Positions 5,185-8,340 of a stretch of DNA of 8,340 nt are shown piece after piece. Position numbers and translations under genes: made by a program. The stretch comes from an uncultured Moraxella sp. Its GTDB lineage: Bacteria > Pseudomonadota > Gammaproteobacteria > Pseudomonadales > Moraxellaceae. Position 1 is the first letter of the stretch, and each line of letters starts with the position of its first letter. The stretch is from positions 1-8,340 of the forward strand of contig CAKAQU010000073.1 of the NCBI GenBank assembly GCA_916720335.1, in the 5' to 3' direction. The notes beneath the pieces were generated by a model. The model was not told where the DNA came from and did no database searches. It saw only the letters and a list, made by a program, of their open reading frames with translations.

Positions 5185-5817
5185 TTAGTTTGACCCACTG
5201 CCAACTTTAAGCCGCTGCCAAATATCCTCAGTTATTTTTTCTGGAGTTCGATGGGCGTCAATGCGAATAATTCTTTTGTTGTCATTTTGATATTGCTGGC
5301 AAAATCCTTGATAGACTCGATGAAAAAACGCCTCATCATTTTGTTCCATTCTGTCAGCTTTACCGCGTTGTTTTGCGCGCATTAATCCGATTTTTGGGTC
5401 TAAATCCAACCAAAATGTCATATCTGGTAAGCGCGGAACAAAGTTTTGAATCAAAAAATCAATAATATTTAATTGTTTTTTATCACCATGATAACCGCCA
5501 AAACCTTGATAGGCAATCGTACTATCAATAAATCGGTCACAAATTACCCATGTGTTTTGAGCTAGAGCGGGTAAAATGACCTTATGTAAGTGGTCAGCAC
5601 GAGCACTAAAGACTAGTAAAAGCTCACTATCAATGGTCATATCAGCTTTATTATCCAGTAAAATTTTGCGGCAACTTTCAGCAAACTCGCTACCACCAGG
5701 TTCACGAGTGCGAATAAAAGAAATATTTTCTTGGCTTAGTTTTTCACACAAACGGTCAATCGCGGTAGTTTTTCCAACGCCTTCGGTACCTTCAAAGGTG
5801 ATAAATTTTGCTGACAT
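5185..5817 (-). CDS. tmk: Thymidylate kinase (dTMP kinase)
   Basis: Tmk phosphorylates dTMP to dTDP with ATP in the cytoplasm and is essential for dTTP supply. The 210-residue length is typical. Motifs in order: P-loop EGTEGVGKTT (9-18), TREPGGS (37-43) that contacts the nucleotide, FSARADH (70-76), DRFIDSTIAYQG (94-105) and the LID region RGKADRME (151-158). The P-loop lacks a basic residue and the LID supplies Arg/Lys, as in the E. coli-type enzyme. The start at 5817 puts the P-loop at the usual place and has AAGGA (5825-5829) 7 bases upstream; a longer reading would overlap mltG by 25 codons. It follows mltG by 10 bp and is surely co-transcribed with it. holB, often next in related bacteria, is absent here. 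Confidence 0.97.
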   Translation of the reverse strand: MSAKFITFEGTEGVGKTTAIDRLCEKLSQENISFIRTREPGGSEFAESCRKILLDNKADMTIDSELLLVFSARADHLHKVILPALAQNTWVICDRFIDSTIAYQGFGGYHGDKKQLNIIDFLIQNFVPRLPDMTFWLDLDPKIGLMRAKQRGKADRMEQNDEAFFHRVYQGFCQQYQNDNKRIIRIDAHRTPEKITEDIWQRLKVGSGSN

Positions 5818-5824
5818 GGAGATT

Positions 5825-5829
5825 TCCTT
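5825..5829 (-). promoter_or_regulatory. Ribosome binding site of tmk overlapping the mltG stop
   Basis: AAGGA on the minus strand overlaps the mltG TAA (5828-5830) and lies 7 bases before the tmk ATG. It fixes the start and suggests the two genes are translationally linked. Confidence 0.75.
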
Positions 5830-6910
5830 ATTGGGTGGAGTCAGATTTATTTTGAGCTTTAATTGCGCGATATTCGCCAACAGCTTGTTCGTGTTCAGCA
5901 AGTGTTTTGCTAAATTTATGCCCGCCTTTACCTGTTGCTACAAAATACAAATAATCCACATCGCTTGGATGTAAGGCGGCTTGGATTGCTTCGGCAGATG
6001 GTAGGGCAATTGGTGTCGGCGGCAAACCATCAATTTGATAGGTGTTGTAATCGGTGCGTTCTGCAATATTGCTTTTGTAAATTTTGCCATCATAACGGTC
6101 AAACAGTCCATAAATGATGGTTGGGTCAGTTTGTAGACGCATTTTTTTGGCGAAGCGATTGACAAATACTGCTGATACGTCGTTTCTTTCTGATTTGATG
6201 CCCGTTTCTTTTTCAATAATACTTGCCATAATCAACGCTTCATAAGGTGTTTGATAGGGCAAGTTTTCAGCACGATTTTGCCATGCTTGATTTAAAATAT
6301 TTTTTTGAGTGTCATAAAGTCGCTGCAAAATCACTTTATCCGATGTGCCTTGTGCAAAAAAATAAGTATCAGGTGCAAAATAGCCTTCTAAATTACCATT
6401 AGGCGATTGAATGCCTAAAGACTCACTAACTGCTTTATTGTCTATAGCAACATCAGCCCATGTGTAGTTATCATTTTTTGGAGTTAGGATTTGCAGATTG
6501 ATGCCATCGGTATTTTTAAGGGTATTGTATAAATCTTTGACTGTTTTTCCTTCTATGATTTGCACTTTTACCATAGCAACTTCAGCGCCTTTGCCTAAAA
6601 TTTCAACTACTTCTTTTAAACTGGCGCCAGCAGGAATGCGGTAAACTCCTTGGTGTAATGAGCCTTTGGCGTGAAATTTAAGATATAGACGGGCGATAGG
6701 CTGTAAACTCAAAGGAGAATTTCGCCAAAGTTCTTTTCCTGCCAAAACTGAATAATAAGTATCGCCTTTATTAATAGTAAGAGTATGGGCATTTTTATCT
6801 GTTTTGGCAAAAGCAGTTTGATGCACCAAAGTAGCAAATAAAACCATTGCCATTACCAGTAATACAATCAGCCATTTTAGTACACTAAACTGTAATTTAT
6901 TTTTCATCAT
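5828..6910 (-). CDS. mltG: Endolytic murein transglycosylase MltG (YceG family)
   Basis: MltG cuts nascent peptidoglycan strands and is thought to end their growth. It sits in the inner membrane with its catalytic part in the periplasm. The 360 residues compare with 340 in E. coli. A short basic N-terminus precedes one membrane helix (about 10-30). A LysM-like subdomain lies at about 41-110. The catalytic domain carries EGYFAPDTY (175-183), ASIIEKETG (229-237) with predicted catalytic Glu233, MRLQTDPTIIYG (257-268), LPPTPIA (296-302) and YFVATGKGGHKFSKT (322-336). All key motifs are intact. The start may be either of two adjacent ATGs (6908-6910 or 6905-6907), and neither has a clear ribosome site. 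It is 30 bp after the WG-repeat gene and 10 bp before tmk, in an operon-like run. Confidence 0.96.
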   Translation of the reverse strand: MMKNKLQFSVLKWLIVLLVMAMVLFATLVHQTAFAKTDKNAHTLTINKGDTYYSVLAGKELWRNSPLSLQPIARLYLKFHAKGSLHQGVYRIPAGASLKEVVEILGKGAEVAMVKVQIIEGKTVKDLYNTLKNTDGINLQILTPKNDNYTWADVAIDNKAVSESLGIQSPNGNLEGYFAPDTYFFAQGTSDKVILQRLYDTQKNILNQAWQNRAENLPYQTPYEALIMASIIEKETGIKSERNDVSAVFVNRFAKKMRLQTDPTIIYGLFDRYDGKIYKSNIAERTDYNTYQIDGLPPTPIALPSAEAIQAALHPSDVDYLYFVATGKGGHKFSKTLAEHEQAVGEYRAIKAQNKSDSTQ

Positions 6911-6913
6911 AAA

Positions 6914-6925
6914 ATATTTAAATAT
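6914..6925 (-). other. A/T palindrome just upstream of mltG
   Basis: ATATTTAAATAT is a perfect palindrome in the 30-bp gap where a ribosome site for mltG would be expected. It contains only A and T, and chance is likely in this DNA. Confidence 0.25.
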
Positions 6926-6940
6926 ATTATCTTATTAAAT

Positions 6941-8047
6941 TTAATCATTAAAGATTTCTATCATTGGTTCTGAAGTAATCTCTTGGCATGATTTATCTTT
7001 GGAATTTATTTTTAGATACGCTAAAGCATCGGATGTTTTTATTAATTGCGGTTTTTGGTTAAAATCAATAACAAATTTACCATGAATATCAATATAACCA
7101 ATTTGTTCTTGACCGCCAATGGTTTGAATAATTTGGGCAACTCCGCAATTGTAAGAATCAATAAAAGTGTATTTTTCATCTAAGAGTTTTTTGCCGTTTT
7201 TATTATATAATCCATATTTACCATCTTTTTTGACAATAATTGGCAATTTTTCCTTATCATAATAAATATATTCATAAATAGGTGATAAAATTATTTTTCC
7301 ATGAGTGTTGTACAGTCCAAAGTATTCATTATTGGATTTTTTATCATAAAAATTGACAGTAATAAAACTATTGATAATATTTTGATCTGGAATAATATTA
7401 TCTTTGTAATTAAAAGATAAAATCGCTTTATTTTGTTTATTAATAAATTGATAACTTGTATTATTTTTTACCAAAGCTAAGTCATAATTTTTATTAAAAT
7501 GGTAGGCATCTTGGTAGATAAAATTAATAACGGTTTTTCCATTTTTATCTAAATAGCCACATTGGTTATTTTTGCAAGCTGATGCCAAGCCATCAGAAAA
7601 CGCATCTATTCGGCTGTAATTAAAATCCTGAACAATTTGATTATGTTGATTGACAATCCCCCATTTACCGTGTTTTTCAACAACAAACACCCCTGTATTT
7701 TCATGATAAGGTTGAATCTGGGTATATATGGGTGGAATCAAGATTTTGCCTTTATTATCAGCAACTCCCCATAAGTTATTTTTTTGTATATAAAAATAAG
7801 GGTAATTATCTTGAACGTCTATTTGTTCATATTGATTATCAATAATGATTTTGCCTTTGTTATCAATTGCCCCCAACAAATTTTTGGTGTTTTCAGTAAT
7901 AAATAAGCCATGATGACTGCCACAATCTATACTGTCATATTTTTGTTTGATGGTTTGGCTAAAAGTATCAGATTCACAAATAGGTAAGACGTAAGCATGA
8001 GCTAATAAGGGGCATGTCAAAAAACCCAACATCATCAATTTTTTCAT
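6941..8047 (-). CDS. Exported WG-repeat protein
   Basis: This 368-residue protein has a classic export signal: KK, a hydrophobic core and AHA before a cut at about residue 18. The rest is about eight copies of a roughly 36-residue unit of the WG_beta_rep type (x-W/Y-G-x2-[D/N]-x-x-G-K-x-[I/L]-I...Y). The aromatic/small-Gly positions are near residues 58, 94, 130, 164, 200, 244, 279 and 317. The fifth copy (YQFINKQNK) has lost the Gly, and the gap before the sixth is longer (44). Six cysteines remain in the mature protein (24, 42, 158, 163, 301, 354), so disulfides are possible in the periplasm. WG-repeat proteins probably form beta-propeller-like or solenoid folds for binding, but the partner is unknown. 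The gene is much more AT-rich than mltG. It lies 31 bp after the phosphomannomutase and 30 bp before mltG. No good Shine-Dalgarno is visible. Confidence 0.88.
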   Translation of the reverse strand: MKKLMMLGFLTCPLLAHAYVLPICESDTFSQTIKQKYDSIDCGSHHGLFITENTKNLLGAIDNKGKIIIDNQYEQIDVQDNYPYFYIQKNNLWGVADNKGKILIPPIYTQIQPYHENTGVFVVEKHGKWGIVNQHNQIVQDFNYSRIDAFSDGLASACKNNQCGYLDKNGKTVINFIYQDAYHFNKNYDLALVKNNTSYQFINKQNKAILSFNYKDNIIPDQNIINSFITVNFYDKKSNNEYFGLYNTHGKIILSPIYEYIYYDKEKLPIIVKKDGKYGLYNKNGKKLLDEKYTFIDSYNCGVAQIIQTIGGQEQIGYIDIHGKFVIDFNQKPQLIKTSDALAYLKINSKDKSCQEITSEPMIEIFND

Positions 8048-8078
8048 AACTAATCTCTAGATAATTATTTTGTAGAAC

Positions 8079-8340
8079 TTATGCCATTATTGCTTGATGG
8101 CGAATTAAAAAACTGGTAATTTCATTTATTTTGTCTTGTAATAATAAATCATCACCACGAGTTTCAATATTTAAGCGAATCAAAGGTTCGGTATTTGATG
8201 AACGTAAATTAAATCGCCAATGACCAAAATCCAAACTTAAGCCATCTAGGGCGTCTTTGGTAAAATTTTGATTTTGATAATGTGCCTCTAATGCGGTTTT
8301 AAGATCATCAGCCTGAATACCAGCTAATTTAAAATTTAAT
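8079..8340 (-). CDS. manB: Phosphomannomutase (ManB/CpsG type), C-terminal 86 residues only
   Basis: This is the 3' end of a gene that runs off the right edge of the window; translating the minus strand from 8339 gives 86 residues and a TAA at 8079. The enzyme interconverts mannose-6-phosphate and mannose-1-phosphate in the cytoplasm for sugar nucleotide and surface polysaccharide synthesis, and many relatives also act on glucose phosphates. The fragment is domain 4 of the alpha-D-phosphohexomutase family. It contains WRFNLRSSNTEPLIRLNIE, whose RSSNTEP loop binds the substrate phosphate, then a final helix. It matches the E. coli CpsG/ManB ending more than Pseudomonas AlgC. The active-site serine and metal loops lie outside the window. 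It stops 31 bp before the WG-repeat gene on the same strand and may lead that operon. The symbol is tentative between manB and cpsG. Confidence 0.88.
   Translation of the reverse strand, partial: LNFKLAGIQADDLKTALEAHYQNQNFTKDALDGLSLDFGHWRFNLRSSNTEPLIRLNIETRGDDLLLQDKINEITSFLIRHQAIMA

Noticed and set aside
5818..5901. Longer tmk start overlapping mltG
   Set aside because: The extra 28 residues come from the mltG coding region in another frame, and the ATG at 5817 has AAGGA and places the P-loop correctly.
5576..5974. Plus-strand 132-residue open frame across tmk and mltG
   Set aside because: It is antisense to two well-supported genes and its sequence resembles nothing known.
5938..6216. Minus-strand 92-residue open frame inside mltG
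   Set aside because: mltG motifs are intact in its own frame across this stretch, so this is a shadow frame with no recognisable protein.

Overview
The window looks like chromosomal DNA from an AT-rich gammaproteobacterium. The best guess is a member of the Moraxellaceae (Moraxella, Psychrobacter or Acinetobacter type). This rests on the low GC, the E. coli-like AhpC and OxyR, the mltG-tmk pair, and a small GTPase with a roadblock-like neighbour. The taxonomy is inference, not a search result. No rRNA, tRNA, insertion sequence, CRISPR array or prophage gene is visible.

Left region (1-2141, plus strand): three genes in a row. The first is an unrecognised protein with a possible winged-helix-like segment and a basic amphipathic tail. 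The second is a small Ras-like GTPase of the MglA/CvnD (COG2229-like) type. The third is a protein whose C-terminal half resembles a roadblock/LC7 domain. They end at a strong hairpin terminator (2104-2141). They look like a bacterial GTPase plus regulator module and are the most interesting part of the window.

Middle region (2187-5021): on the minus strand lie a small DUF4258-type protein, a lipoprotein of unknown function and ahpC (peroxiredoxin). Diverging from ahpC is oxyR, the peroxide sensor that normally controls it. The 166-bp gap between them must carry both promoters. ahpC and oxyR each have a clear terminator. No ahpF lies next to ahpC.

Right region (5185-8340, minus strand): a likely co-transcribed run of phosphomannomutase (3' end only), an exported WG-repeat protein, mltG (lytic transglycosylase that ends glycan strands) and tmk (dTMP kinase). 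Gaps are 31, 30 and 10 bp. The WG-repeat gene is much more AT-rich than mltG and may be an acquired or fast-evolving insertion in an otherwise housekeeping run. tmk and oxyR converge on about 160 bp of very AT-rich DNA with no gene. No stretch over 300 bp lacks a gene.
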